DNA of 64,000 nt, from assembly GCF_900105755.1 (NCBI RefSeq), contig NZ_FNTQ01000001.1, positions 62,001-126,000 on the forward strand, in the 5' to 3' direction. Positions 40,383 through 49,153 of the stretch are shown here, in pieces. The number at the start of each line of letters is the position of its first letter. The first letter of the stretch is position 1. The translations under genes and the position numbers were made by a program. A model generated the notes under the pieces. The model saw only the letters and a program-made list of their open reading frames with translations. It made no database searches and had not been told where the DNA came from. Source of the stretch: Streptomyces sp. Ag109_O5-10 (GTDB lineage: Bacteria > Actinomycetota > Actinomycetes > Streptomycetales > Streptomycetaceae).

Positions 40383-42155
40383 GTGGCCACCTTGATCTCA
40401 GTCAACGTGGGGATGCCGAAGGACGTTTCCTGGCACGGCAGGACCGTGTACACCGGGGTGCACAAGCAGCCCGTGTCGGGGCCGAGGATGGTGCGGCGGC
40501 TGAACATCGACGGTGACGGTCAGGGTGACCTGGGCGGACACGGCGGGGAAATGCGGGCCGTACTGGTCTACCAACTCGATTCCTATCGCTTCTGGTCCGA
40601 GAGACTGGGCCGGGACGACCTGACGCCGGGCAGCTTCGGGGAGAACTTCACGGTCGACGGGCTCCCCGACGACGAGGTGTGCATCGGCGACCGGTACCGG
40701 GTCGGCGAAGCCCTTCTGGAGGTCTCGCAACCACGGGTGACCTGCTACCGGGTCGGCATCCGGCTTGCGGAACCGCGCATGGCGGCGCTGCTGGTGGCCC
40801 ACCATCGACCCGGCTTCTACCTGCGTGTCATCGAAGAGGGCGAGGTGGAGGCCGGGCAGCAGATCGTCAAGGTCTCCACCGGCCCGGAAGCCATGACCGT
40901 CGAGGAGATCGACTCCGTCCTCTACCTCTCCGGTCACACCCCTGACCAGGTGCGCCGAGCTCTGCGCATACCCGCTCTCAGTCCCGGCTGGCAGGCCTCG
41001 ATGCGCGACCTGCTCGAACAGGCCGACAAAGGCGCGACCACGTCGTCCGGCAGCGCCGGCCTCACCGCCGCGGCAGGCGTCCCGCCCCCGGCATGGCGCG
41101 GCTTCCGTCCACTGACGGTCACGGACGTCCACCCCGAGAGCGACAACGTGATATCCCTGAGGCTGGCCGCGGCCGACGGCTCCGCCCTGCCCGGCGCACT
41201 GCCGGGACAGTTCCTGACCGTGAAGATGCGCACCCCCGAGGACGGCACTTCCCTGATCCGCAGCTACTCGCTGTCGGGCGTACCCGGCACGGGTACGTAC
41301 CGGATCAGTGTGAAGGTGGAACCACACGGCCTGGCGAGCACCTATTTGCGTACACACGTACGGGCGGGTGACAGCCTGGAGTTCGCCGCACCGCGCGGCA
41401 CCTTCTGCCTCACCGGCGGTGACACGCCGGTCGTGCTGGTGTCCGCCGGCATCGGGGCGACTCCTGTGCTGGCCATGCTGCACTCACTGGCGAACACCTC
41501 CTCCCGCAGGCAGGTGTGGTGGCTCCATGCCGCCCGCAACGGTCGTGAGCATCCCTTCGCCCAGGAGGTGCGTGACCTGGTGGCGCTCCTGGCCGACGCA
41601 CGGTCCGCCGTCTACTACAGCAGGCCCGGCCCCGCCGACGAGCGCGGCAAGGACTACGCGGAAGCGGGCCGCATCTCCGGCGAGCGGATCCTCTCTCTGG
41701 GTCTGCCCACTGATGCTGACGCCTACATCTGCGGGCCGGCGGCCTTCATGGACGGCATGACCGACGCGCTGGTCAGGGCCGGCCTGTGGCCGTCCCGCGT
41801 GCACACCGAGAACTTCAGCGGCGGCCCCTCCCTCACTCCGGGGATCAAGGGCACGCCCGTGGCGAGGGCACCGCACCAGCCGGAAGGCGCCCCGGGCACC
41901 GGTCCCTCCGTCTCCTTCGCCCGCAGCGGACTGACCGTCCCGTGGAACGACGACCAGAACTCCCTGCTGGAACTCGCGGAAGCATGCGACGTCCCGGTCC
42001 AGTGGTCGTGCCGCACCGGCGTCTGCCACACCTGTGAGCTCGCCATGATGTCCGGGACCGTGGACTACTCCCCGGACCCGGTCGAGCCGCCGGGCGAGGG
42101 CAACATCCTCATCTGCTGCAGCAGACCCGCGCAGGACGTCGTCCTGGATCTCTGA
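40383..42155 (+). CDS. MOSC domain - FAD/NAD oxidoreductase - 2Fe-2S ferredoxin fusion
   Basis: This 590-residue protein has an N-terminal YiiM-like MOSC domain with the molybdenum-cofactor Cys in QPRVTCYRVGIRL. A ferredoxin reductase module follows (flavin RSYSLSG, NAD-site VLVSAGIGATPVLAML, CGPAAFMDG), and the C-terminus is a plant-type ferredoxin with the cluster Cys pattern CRTGVCHTC...C. It should pass electrons from NAD(P)H through FAD and 2Fe-2S to a MOSC-bound or external acceptor. GTG 40383 follows GAGGAGG. Coupled to the upstream hydrolase. Confidence 0.92.
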   Translation: MATLISVNVGMPKDVSWHGRTVYTGVHKQPVSGPRMVRRLNIDGDGQGDLGGHGGEMRAVLVYQLDSYRFWSERLGRDDLTPGSFGENFTVDGLPDDEVCIGDRYRVGEALLEVSQPRVTCYRVGIRLAEPRMAALLVAHHRPGFYLRVIEEGEVEAGQQIVKVSTGPEAMTVEEIDSVLYLSGHTPDQVRRALRIPALSPGWQASMRDLLEQADKGATTSSGSAGLTAAAGVPPPAWRGFRPLTVTDVHPESDNVISLRLAAADGSALPGALPGQFLTVKMRTPEDGTSLIRSYSLSGVPGTGTYRISVKVEPHGLASTYLRTHVRAGDSLEFAAPRGTFCLTGGDTPVVLVSAGIGATPVLAMLHSLANTSSRRQVWWLHAARNGREHPFAQEVRDLVALLADARSAVYYSRPGPADERGKDYAEAGRISGERILSLGLPTDADAYICGPAAFMDGMTDALVRAGLWPSRVHTENFSGGPSLTPGIKGTPVARAPHQPEGAPGTGPSVSFARSGLTVPWNDDQNSLLELAEACDVPVQWSCRTGVCHTCELAMMSGTVDYSPDPVEPPGEGNILICCSRPAQDVVLDL

Positions 42156-42222
42156 CAACTGCTGCAGCGCGGTCGGCCCTTCCCAGCGGAAGGATGAACG
42201 CACGGTTCCCGGGACAGCAGCG

Positions 42223-42446
42223 GTGGACCCGGATCGGTCGGAGTGGGAAGTGATCGTGCTCGGCGGTGCCGCGGCGGGCGAGAACGCCGCACAGTACGCG
42301 ACCCAGTTCACACGGTCTGTCCTCGGTGCTCGTGGAGGACCGCCTGGTCGGCGGCGAGTGCTCATACTGGGCGTGCATGCCCAGCCGGGCCCCGCTCTGG
42401 CCAGTCGAGGTGGTCGACGCCGCTGCCCATCTGCCCGGCGTCCCGG
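42223..42446 (+). pseudogene. N-terminal fragment of an FAD-dependent disulfide oxidoreductase
   Basis: Frame one reads WEVIVLGGAAAGENAAQYA (FAD-binding start). After a frameshift near 42318 the next frame gives LSSVLVEDRLVGGECSYWAC and MPSRAPLWPVEVVDAA, with the redox Cys pair of pyridine nucleotide-disulfide oxidoreductases (C-x4-C). The remaining roughly 350 residues are absent: at about 42446 the sequence switches to a DUF1622 gene on the opposite strand. Confidence 0.78.
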
Positions 42447-42709
42447 AGGAACGTACGGATTCCCACGATCACGGCCAACATTGCGGCGCTTGCGTACGTC
42501 GGCGCGACGGCGACTGTACGGATGATGTCGCCGGCTACGAGGAACTCCAGTCCTAGCAAGATCGACCGCCCGGCGCGACGACGATGGTCGTGGTACACAT
42601 CCGCGCGTCGGCGACTGATCCGAATAGCCGCGATGGCGGTCACCAAGAGCGTTCCAGGGACTATGACGGCTACGCCCGCGGCGTCAACGGCTCGACCGGC
42701 GAGCTCCAT
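42362..42709 (-). CDS. DUF1622 membrane protein, 3' end replaced by foreign sequence
   Basis: From ATG 42709 (alternative ATG 42781) the protein has hydrophobic helices AGVAVIVPGTLLVTAIAAI and SAAMLAVIVGIRTFL around the DUF1622 signature RSILLGLEFLVAGDIIRTV. After IRTFL the natural tail is missing. The last 27 codons read backwards through the oxidoreductase fragment to a stop at 42362. It may still insert in the membrane. Function unknown. Confidence 0.65.
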   Translation of the reverse strand: MELAGRAVDAAGVAVIVPGTLLVTAIAAIRISRRRADVYHDHRRRAGRSILLGLEFLVAGDIIRTVAVAPTYASAAMLAVIVGIRTFLRDAGQMGSGVDHLDWPERGPAGHARPV

Positions 42710-42933
42710 GATATTTCGAATTTCCACAACATCCCCTAACCGTGCCGGCCTAAACCCGCTGGTCGGTAAGTTCGCAACCATGGTTGGCACCGACACTTCG
42801 TTCCGGGAGCCGACCACGTAGGGACGTTGCGTGTTTCTACAGCGCTTTTCGCGCAGTTGGTTGCTGAATAGGGGTGCCGGTTGAGGCGTGCCTATCGGAG
42901 GGGACATGAGGGCTGCTTTACCGCTGCGGCCCC

Positions 42934-43581
42934 TCAGTGCATCAGGTCGACTACTTCGTCTGTCGACAGCACAGCATGGGCGAAGAATCGGTAGTTGACG
43001 ATCGCCGCCTGATAGCCGTCGCCCCAGACCGGGTGCCGGGGGCCAGCTGTTGCATCCCGGACCATGGCGACTTCAAATCCCTCCTCGATGAGGTGGCGCA
43101 TATGGGACTCTACACACATGTTCGCCAGCATCCCGCCAAGGATAATTCCTTGAATTTTTCGCTTGCGTAGTTGCAGTACCAAGTCGTTGGTTTCCGGCCC
43201 GAATACTTTGTGTGGGCTGGCGACCACCGTTCTCCCGTCCTCGATGTAGGGTTTGAAGCGGTCCAGCCAGTCTGCCCCGGAGTTCCGGAATCCCGTCAGA
43301 TCGAGCTGTCCCGCGCGTGCGAAGGTATGTGTCTCCAGTTCGTTCGCCTCCAGCGGGCCGTTCATTCGCCAACCGTTGTCGGTCGGGTAGAAATAATGGG
43401 GCGAGATAAAGACCTCATATCCGGCCCCCTTCGCCGCCTCGAAAATTCTCGCCATATTCTCGACGGTCCTGTTTTCTGTGACGCTCGCCCCCACAGCTTC
43501 CCAGTTCGCTCCGTCCTCGCTCAGCACGTCGTTTTGTGGATCGATGAACACAACCGCCGTGTAGGTCTTATCGAATTCCAC
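42934..43581 (-). CDS. Isochorismatase-like cysteine hydrolase
   Basis: This 215-residue protein of the isochorismatase fold has the catalytic Asp in FIDPQNDVLSEDG, Lys in SPHKVFGPE and Cys in GGMLANMCVESHMRHL, so the triad is complete. Members hydrolyse amides or isochorismate. GTG 43581 follows GAGGAG. Codons end in A/T far more often than in neighbouring genes, suggesting acquisition from a lower-GC source. The upstream 850 bases contain no recognisable partner gene. Confidence 0.88.
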   Translation of the reverse strand: MEFDKTYTAVVFIDPQNDVLSEDGANWEAVGASVTENRTVENMARIFEAAKGAGYEVFISPHYFYPTDNGWRMNGPLEANELETHTFARAGQLDLTGFRNSGADWLDRFKPYIEDGRTVVASPHKVFGPETNDLVLQLRKRKIQGIILGGMLANMCVESHMRHLIEEGFEVAMVRDATAGPRHPVWGDGYQAAIVNYRFFAHAVLSTDEVVDLMH

Positions 43582-44439
43582 TTTCTGCTCCTCATGCGAT
43601 AACAGGCCACTGGTCTGATGGGCATTCGGTGCAGCGGATGCCCTTCCGGAGCGCATGCCGGTCCGGTGGCTGGTGATTTCTTCTATGCACGCCTTGAAGC
43701 GCCTGTCCCGAAGAGGCGCGGCGCTGCTTCGATCCTCGGCCTTCTGTCCACTTTGCCCCATCACGGGACCTTCTGCAGCGGTTCGTCGCTTTGGTCGAAG
43801 CAGCCATCCCGACGCGTGAACGGCCGCAGGGAAGGGGGAGATGAGATCTAATGCTCCAGCCAGACTGCTGGGCTGAGCTCTTTTCCTTTGGTAGTGGCGG
43901 TAGCGGTGGGCTTCGGCTTGGTGGCGTCTGCGCCGGGGGACCATTTTGGGGCGCGGAGAGGTCCGTCATGGCGTGAGGAGCGCCTGGCCTCTGCCACGGT
44001 CATCGGAGCGAGGACTGATCCGTCTCTGCCGCACCCCTGCGTTACGGGGTGCCCGGGCGGAAAGCGCGGCCAGGATGGCGCGAACGAGCTCTCCGTCTTC
44101 GCAGAGCCGCTGCCAGGCTTCGCCCGGTGCTTCACCGATGCCCGCTGGTCGCTCCGCCGGATTGCGCTCAAGGACATATGTGTTGCAACTCGGGCGCGGC
44201 GATCATGTAGCCGACGCCGAGTTGCTCAAGCGGGCGGCCGATGGCGCGTCACCAGCGCTCGAGCGGCTTCTTGACCGATCGGTCCAAATCTGTTCTACTC
44301 GATAGCGATGCTGCGGGGCCCTGGGCGTCGTACCCAGGGGGTTGTCCGCCCGCCGTGCAGAGGCGGTCGACGTCACGACTGGCGCTCCGCGCCGCCTGCG
44401 CTTCCTTCAAAAACCCCCGCCATGAGAGGTGCCCTGACC
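43582..44439. other. Gene-poor region
   Basis: No complete gene is supported. Short frames around 43960-44180 on the minus strand (ERPAGIGEAPGEAWQRL, DGELVRAILAALSARAP) look like remnants of a coding sequence of unknown family. The final bases carry the AGAGGTG ribosome binding site of the next gene. Confidence 0.45.
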
Positions 44440-44838
44440 ATGACCACACGTGAGGTCGTCGAGAAGTTCCTCGGGCTGCTTGCTGCCGGAGACCCTGACG
44501 CCGTCGCTGAGCTCTTCGCAGACGAGATCGACTGGTACGTGCCCGGGTCCCCGCAACTGCCCTGGACCGGCCGCCGCACGACGTCCGCCGAGGTCGCCGA
44601 CTATCTCCGAGTACTGGGCGAGAACATCGTCCCGGAGAAGAACGTCGACCATGTCGAGGCGCTCGTCGTCGATGGTGACCGCGCCGTCCTCCTCGGAGAG
44701 TTCTCACGGGTGGCAAGGAGTACCGGCCGCTCCTACCAGATGCCGGTCGCCCTGCACTTCCAGGTCACCGATGGCGAGATCACCAAGCTGTACCTTTACG
44801 AAGACACCCTGAAGGTTGCTCAGGCATACGCAGAGTGA
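44440..44838 (+). CDS. SnoaL-like / NTF2-fold protein
   Basis: This 132-residue protein is a ketosteroid isomerase-like NTF2 fold. Helix TREVVEKFLGLLAAGDPDAV, strand AELFADEIDWYVPGSPQLPWTG, and C-terminal strands ALHFQVTDGEITKLYLYED are all present, as in LimA/EhpA-like members. ATG 44440 follows GAGAGGTG; ATG 44422 is an alternative. It is the first of three NTF2-type genes in 1.9 kb. Substrate unknown. Confidence 0.85.
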   Translation: MTTREVVEKFLGLLAAGDPDAVAELFADEIDWYVPGSPQLPWTGRRTTSAEVADYLRVLGENIVPEKNVDHVEALVVDGDRAVLLGEFSRVARSTGRSYQMPVALHFQVTDGEITKLYLYEDTLKVAQAYAE

Positions 44839-44972
44839 CGGTCTCACCTTCGCGTCACCTCCACCGAGGCCGAGAAGGGGCCGTTGTGCCCCAGCCGCCG
44901 GTGGCAGGCGGCTGACTCAGCGCCCGTCCGCCGCGCCGAGGCCCCGAGCGCACACCTCTCCAGGGAACCGCG

Positions 44973-45212
44973 ATGCCTCCTGCGATCGACGTACGCCGTG
45001 CCTCTTCCCGCAGCCTCGCCCGTACTCGCCGGCCTACGGTCCTGGAACTGCTTCTCGTCGCCAAGGACGCGCTCTCATTGGAAGGCTCCGGCGCGCTGAC
45101 CGAAGGAGATGCGGCGCGCATCACGGCTGCCGAGGGCCAGCGCAGCACCGCAGGCGCTGAAGGTGCGGAGGTACTCATGTGGGAGATGGACGCGACGGTG
45201 GTTCTCCGGTGA
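44973..45212 (+). CDS. Possible small protein
   Basis: A 79-residue frame from ATG 44973 includes TVLELLLVAKDALSLEGSGAL and ends in EVLMWEMDATVVLR, with reasonable codon bias in its second half. It lies between two NTF2-type genes in an otherwise empty 437-base gap. No family is recognised and it could be spurious. Confidence 0.28.
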   Translation: MPPAIDVRRASSRSLARTRRPTVLELLLVAKDALSLEGSGALTEGDAARITAAEGQRSTAGAEGAEVLMWEMDATVVLR

Positions 45213-45275
45213 GCCCTCAGTCTCCTTTCAGTCACAGTCCTGTGTAGCTACATCCAGAGGAAATGAGCAATTCAC

Positions 45276-45686
45276 GTGAATGCCCGCAGCCTACTCCTTG
45301 CCTACACCGCCAATATCTCGGACCCCGATTTCATTGCGTCCCTCTTCGCCGAGGACGGCGCCATTGAACTGCCATATCTCGAATCCATCGGCCTCCCAAC
45401 CCGAACAGTCGGTCCGGAAGCAATCCGCGAGTTCATCACCGGACTGCTGCAAGTCATCCCTGACCTCGGTTTCGATACGGTGGACATCATGATCGAGACA
45501 GAGGATCAGGTCTTCGGTGAGTGGACGGTGGAGAGAACCACGGCCGCCGGCCGCCTCTTCAGCCAGACATACGCCGGACGCCTGGTGGCGGAGAACGGGA
45601 AGATCAAGCTCCTCCGCGAGTCCTTGGATCTGGTCCGAGCCGCACGCGCGATGCTGCCCAACGGGGTGGCGGACATCCCTGCATGA
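45276..45686 (+). CDS. SnoaL-like / NTF2-fold protein
   Basis: This 136-residue NTF2-like protein contains the ISDPDFIASLFAEDGAIELPY motif with acidic residues at the usual site, TVGPEAIREFITGLLQVIPDL, and C-terminal strands FGEWTVERTTAAGRLFSQTY and NGKIKLLRESLD. Such proteins often act in polyketide tailoring or aromatic degradation. The GTG at 45276 is 14 bases after an AGAGGAAA-like site. It lies between two other NTF2-type genes. Confidence 0.82.
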   Translation: MNARSLLLAYTANISDPDFIASLFAEDGAIELPYLESIGLPTRTVGPEAIREFITGLLQVIPDLGFDTVDIMIETEDQVFGEWTVERTTAAGRLFSQTYAGRLVAENGKIKLLRESLDLVRAARAMLPNGVADIPA

Positions 45687-45949
45687 CGCAGCCTCGCCGT
45701 CGCGGCAAGCCGCGCCGGCGACCCGGGTGCCCAGCTTCGCTCCGGGAAGCACCATGCCCTCGAACCCTCCAGCGCCTGCCCTCTCTCTTCGTCGAGGAGG
45801 CGTCTCCGAGCGGACTCACCACCGATCCAGTGATGGGCCGGCCTGAGCCGTGGCGCTCGCCGCCGCAGTCGCCATCACTCGTGCGGTGCCCGAGCACCCG
45901 TATATCGCGCCACGGAAAGTGCTGCACGAGCGACATCCCGGGAGGAGAA

Positions 45950-46315
45950 ATGAACGACAGTAGCGATCCCAAGAAAACGCGAGAAGAGGTGGCCACCCAC
46001 TACCTTCGGTTAATGGGCGCCGCCGATCCCGCAGTTCTGGATCTACTCAGCGGTGATGCTCGGATGTTCCTCCCGAAGTCCGGATTGGCCGCCGGTAAGG
46101 ATCAGACTGGAGCATTTGCGCAGGGGCTGGGTAGGGGGATTTCGAAGATCGAGCGCGACATCCCCGGTTTCACAGTGCCGCCGTCCCGAAATCATGTGGT
46201 AATTGAGGGGGCGGTGAAGGGGACGACAGCATCGGGGGTGGATTTCCCTGACCGTGTCTCCTCCTTCGGACTCTTCCGAGTGGCTCGGGGCGAATCGGTG
46301 CGCAACAGCATGTAG
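45950..46315 (+). CDS. SnoaL-like / NTF2-fold protein, possibly shortened
   Basis: This 121-residue protein starts at ATG 45950 after a perfect GGAGGAG. It has helix TREEVATHYLRLMGAADPAV, the strand VLDLLSGDARMFLPKSGLAAG, and HVVIEGAVKGTTASGVDFPD. The C-terminal strand pair is present only up to FGLFRVARGE, then the protein stops, so the end may be truncated by a frameshift. It is the third NTF2-type gene of this group. Confidence 0.72.
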   Translation: MNDSSDPKKTREEVATHYLRLMGAADPAVLDLLSGDARMFLPKSGLAAGKDQTGAFAQGLGRGISKIERDIPGFTVPPSRNHVVIEGAVKGTTASGVDFPDRVSSFGLFRVARGESVRNSM

Positions 46316-46841
46316 TCGGCACAAAGATCGCTCGACGGCCCGTTGGTCGCTGCCGCAGGCCGTTGTGCAGTCGGGCGTGAGTCGCCCTGCCAGCGACCGC
46401 CTCGCCGGAGCCTGTCGGGCGTGGTCGAGAGCCTCAGCAGCGGATGACGCCCGACGGCCTTCTTCCCGGTCGCGCAGCGCGCTCGTACACGGGAGTTGGT
46501 GTTCCTGCAAGCCCGCGCGACAGCGGACCGAATTGCGTGTGCTGCCTGCCGCGACAGCGGAGCGGATTGTGTGTGCTGTCTGCAGGGTGGCGTCGCCCCG
46601 GAAACGCGGACGCAGTCTCGCTGACAGGGCGGTCAACGGACGCGCCGCGCCGTGCCGATCGAATGGTGGCGGGCAGGCCGGTGTGGTCGGTTTCTGAGTC
46701 GAACACACGCGTTCAGCGCGGAGGCCGTGGGAAAGAGTCCGCTGCGTCCGACATCGGGCGACTCATGCCCGCGTGGTGGCCTGGATCGCGCCTGCCGTAC
46801 CCAGGCTGCCGTGGACACCCGTGCGCCGAACGCCCGTCCCT
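46316..46841. other. Gene-free region with a tandem repeat
   Basis: No supported gene lies between the third NTF2-type gene and the convergent TetR gene. A 34-bp tandem repeat occupies 46516-46583. Confidence 0.5.
46516..46583. repeat. 34-bp tandem direct repeat
   Basis: Two adjacent 34-nt units, each starting CGCGACAGCGGA and containing GTGTGCTG, match at 30 of 34 positions. Confidence 0.85.
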
Positions 46842-47462
46842 TCACGTCCTCAGCAACGCGCGGCAGGCGGCGCGGGCGATCCAGGTCTGGGTCTGGTCGA
46901 AAGACCACTTGCGTTCACCGACCAGCGTCATCCATGCGTGCGGGCCGAGGTGGAAGAACAGCATGTCGATGGCGTCGGAGCGCGTGACCTCGTCGCAGAG
47001 GGCGTCGAGGTCGACCAGACGATCGACCACCTGGGTCAGGGCTTGGATGTAGTCGTCGGCGCCTCTGTCCAGGACCGCCTTGACGGCGGGCTCGCCGGGC
47101 GGGTTGCGGTAGAAGAGCCCGTACACGAGGTCCCAGTGCCGTTCATGCGTGATGCGGGTGCCCTTGGCTGTCAGTGCGATCACGGTGCGGGGGTCGTCGC
47201 ACGCCGCCACCGCGGCCAGGGTGTCGGCGACTGCCGGATCGGTGAGAGCCGGCTCCAGCAGGGCGGCAAGGATGGTCGGCTTGTTCCCGACGCTGGAGTA
47301 CACGGTCGGCACGGCGACCTTGGCCGCCTCGGCGATCTCGCCGATGGTGACGCCCACGTACCCGCGGTTCAGGAAGAGGTCGTGAGCGCTGGCAAGGATG
47401 GCTTCCCGAGTGGCGGCCGCCGCGTCGGCACGCCGGGGTGAGGTGTATTTCCGAACGGTCAC
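46842..47462 (-). CDS. TetR/AcrR family transcriptional regulator
   Basis: This 206-residue TetR protein has helix-turn-helix TIGEIAEAAKVAVPTVYSSV near residues 40-60 and a helical ligand domain. It diverges from the hemerythrin gene across 54 bases that contain the dyad AGTCAATATTTTGACT, its probable operator. This places the hemerythrin/PPOX pair under its control. The ligand is unknown. Confidence 0.9.
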   Translation of the reverse strand: MTVRKYTSPRRADAAAATREAILASAHDLFLNRGYVGVTIGEIAEAAKVAVPTVYSSVGNKPTILAALLEPALTDPAVADTLAAVAACDDPRTVIALTAKGTRITHERHWDLVYGLFYRNPPGEPAVKAVLDRGADDYIQALTQVVDRLVDLDALCDEVTRSDAIDMLFFHLGPHAWMTLVGERKWSFDQTQTWIARAACRALLRT

Positions 47463-47487
47463 GGAGACAGTCTACATCCTTACGATA

Positions 47488-47503
47488 AGTCAATATTTTG
47501 ACT
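47488..47503. promoter_or_regulatory. TetR operator candidate
   Basis: AGTCAA-TATT-TTGACT, a perfect 6-bp dyad in an AT-rich divergent promoter between the TetR gene (start 47462) and the hemerythrin gene (start 47517). The TTGACT half may also serve as a -35 element. Confidence 0.65.
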
Positions 47504-47516
47504 ATAGGGCTATCTA

Positions 47517-48188
47517 ATGAATAGAGTGCCCCGCGTGACGATAGATATGAATGACTCCGCAGCCGTTCTCGAAACCCGCCTGGCCCACGATGTGCACCGG
47601 GCGGCCACCACCCTGCTGGCTGAGGCGGCCGACCGTCCCGCGGTCCCGCTCCGAGCGCTCGCTCAGCTGCGCGACTTCCTGGTCGTGAACCTGCGCCACC
47701 ACCACGAGACCGAGGACCACGACTTGTGGCCGCAGATTCTCGCCGCGGCCCCGGACGCCGCCCAGGGGCTCGGCGCGCTCACCGACGAGCACCATGAACT
47801 GGACGAGGCGCTTGACCGCCTCGCCGCCGTCGCCGTCGCCGTCGCCGACGGTCCCGGGACGGACGAGGTGATCCGGGCCGAGTTGCACACCGCGGCCGCC
47901 ACCGTGCGGGACGTCGTGCACAAACACCTGGATCACGAGGAGCCGATCCTCTTCCCAGCCCTGCGCGCCTACATCAGCCCTGAGGCCTGGACGGACTTCG
48001 CCCAGCGAGTCATCGCCAGCACGCCTCCTGTGGCCGGCCACCTGATGATCGGATTCCTTGACGAGGTCGGCACCCCTGCAGAGGTCCAGCTGGTCCTCAA
48101 GGGCCTGCCCGAGCCGGTGCACCCGTTGCTCCCCGCCATGCGCAGCCAGGCCGCCGAGGACCTTCGTGTCCTTCGGCACGGGTCATGA
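47517..48188 (+). CDS. Hemerythrin HHE domain protein
   Basis: This protein of up to 223 residues is a four-helix hemerythrin bundle with di-iron ligand motifs HDVHRAATTLL, NLRHHHETEDHDLWP, DEHHELDEAL and HKHLDHEEPILFP. Such proteins bind O2 or NO or sense iron or redox state. The start is uncertain: ATG 47517 sits very close to the operator, and 47535 or 47547 are alternatives. The stop overlaps the next start by 4 nt (ATGA). Confidence 0.9.
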   Translation: MNRVPRVTIDMNDSAAVLETRLAHDVHRAATTLLAEAADRPAVPLRALAQLRDFLVVNLRHHHETEDHDLWPQILAAAPDAAQGLGALTDEHHELDEALDRLAAVAVAVADGPGTDEVIRAELHTAAATVRDVVHKHLDHEEPILFPALRAYISPEAWTDFAQRVIASTPPVAGHLMIGFLDEVGTPAEVQLVLKGLPEPVHPLLPAMRSQAAEDLRVLRHGS

Positions 48189-49153
48189 CGCCCGCGCCGC
48201 TCAGATGGCCGGACGCGGCGGATGCCGCCATCAGGGGCGACCTCACAGTTGCCGCCGCGTACGTCACACCGGCCGGCGGCGCCGTCGTCACCAGCGTCTC
48301 GCCCGTCGGCCTGGGTGACCGGGAGGCAGGCACCGTAGGCTTCACCACCTCGCTCGGATTCCCCAAGAAACTCGAGCGCATCATGCGCGACCCACACGTG
48401 GCACTCGCCTACCACACACGGGAGCACGGCTTCGCCGCCGACAACGCATACGTGCTCGCCCAAGGCAGGGCCTCGGTCGAACTGAGCCCCTCCCCCCAGC
48501 GGTTGGCAGAGCTGATGCGGGCCTCCGAGCCGTTTCTGGGCGCGACCAAACGCGGACCCGTGTGGGACTGGCTGCTGCGTGAGTACCACCAGGAGCGTGT
48601 CTTCGTCGACGTCGCGCTCGAGCGGGTCACCGTCTGGGCGGACCTGGCCGCCCGCGAAGCCCACAATGTCACCGGGGCCGCCTGGCCGCCGATGCCGGAC
48701 GCGCAAGAGCCTCCGAGGAACGGAACGGGGCCCCGCGTGGACGTGGCTGCCCTGGCACGACAGATCGACAAGCTCCCCCACCGGCTGTTGGCCTATCGGG
48801 GCAAGGACGCCTTTCCGGTCATCGTTCCGGTGCACATCACCAGACATGACGCGACGGGCCTGCACCTCGACGCCCCCGACGGCCTGCTGCCACCCGGCGG
48901 ACGCAGAGCAGGTTTCCTCGCCCACACCTTCGAGCCGCAGTGTGTCGGGCTGGGCATGCGCACGCTGACCGGCTGGCTGAACGTCACCGACGACGGCACC
49001 GCTGTTTACGCACCCCATACGTCCAAGGGTCTGGCGGCTCCTCCGTACCGCACTCTCCTGACGGTCTCCAACGGCCTGCTGGCCAAGTACGGGGTGTGGC
49101 GTGCGCGGCGGGACGGCACAGCGGAGCGTCTACAGGCTCTCGCAGACCGCTGA
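48185..49153 (+). CDS. PPOX-like (pyridoxamine 5'-phosphate oxidase type) flavin-binding protein
   Basis: This 322-residue protein has an N-terminal split barrel (VAAAYVTPAGGAVVTSVSPVG, TVGFTTSLGFPKKLERIMRDP) and a second barrel-like half (DAFPVIVPVHITRHDATGLHL, PQCVGLGMRTLTGWLN). FMN or F420 binding is expected. ATG 48185 overlaps the hemerythrin stop. The pair is under the divergent TetR gene and suggests a redox or oxygen-related response. Substrate unknown. Confidence 0.82.
   Translation: MTPAPLRWPDAADAAIRGDLTVAAAYVTPAGGAVVTSVSPVGLGDREAGTVGFTTSLGFPKKLERIMRDPHVALAYHTREHGFAADNAYVLAQGRASVELSPSPQRLAELMRASEPFLGATKRGPVWDWLLREYHQERVFVDVALERVTVWADLAAREAHNVTGAAWPPMPDAQEPPRNGTGPRVDVAALARQIDKLPHRLLAYRGKDAFPVIVPVHITRHDATGLHLDAPDGLLPPGGRRAGFLAHTFEPQCVGLGMRTLTGWLNVTDDGTAVYAPHTSKGLAAPPYRTLLTVSNGLLAKYGVWRARRDGTAERLQALADR

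Noticed and set aside
43592..44274. Several overlapping short frames upstream of the isochorismatase-type gene
   Set aside because: Only small protein-like pieces, no start signals or complete domains; treated as debris.
46516..46583. CRISPR-like array
   Set aside because: Only two units with no spacers between them; a simple tandem duplication.
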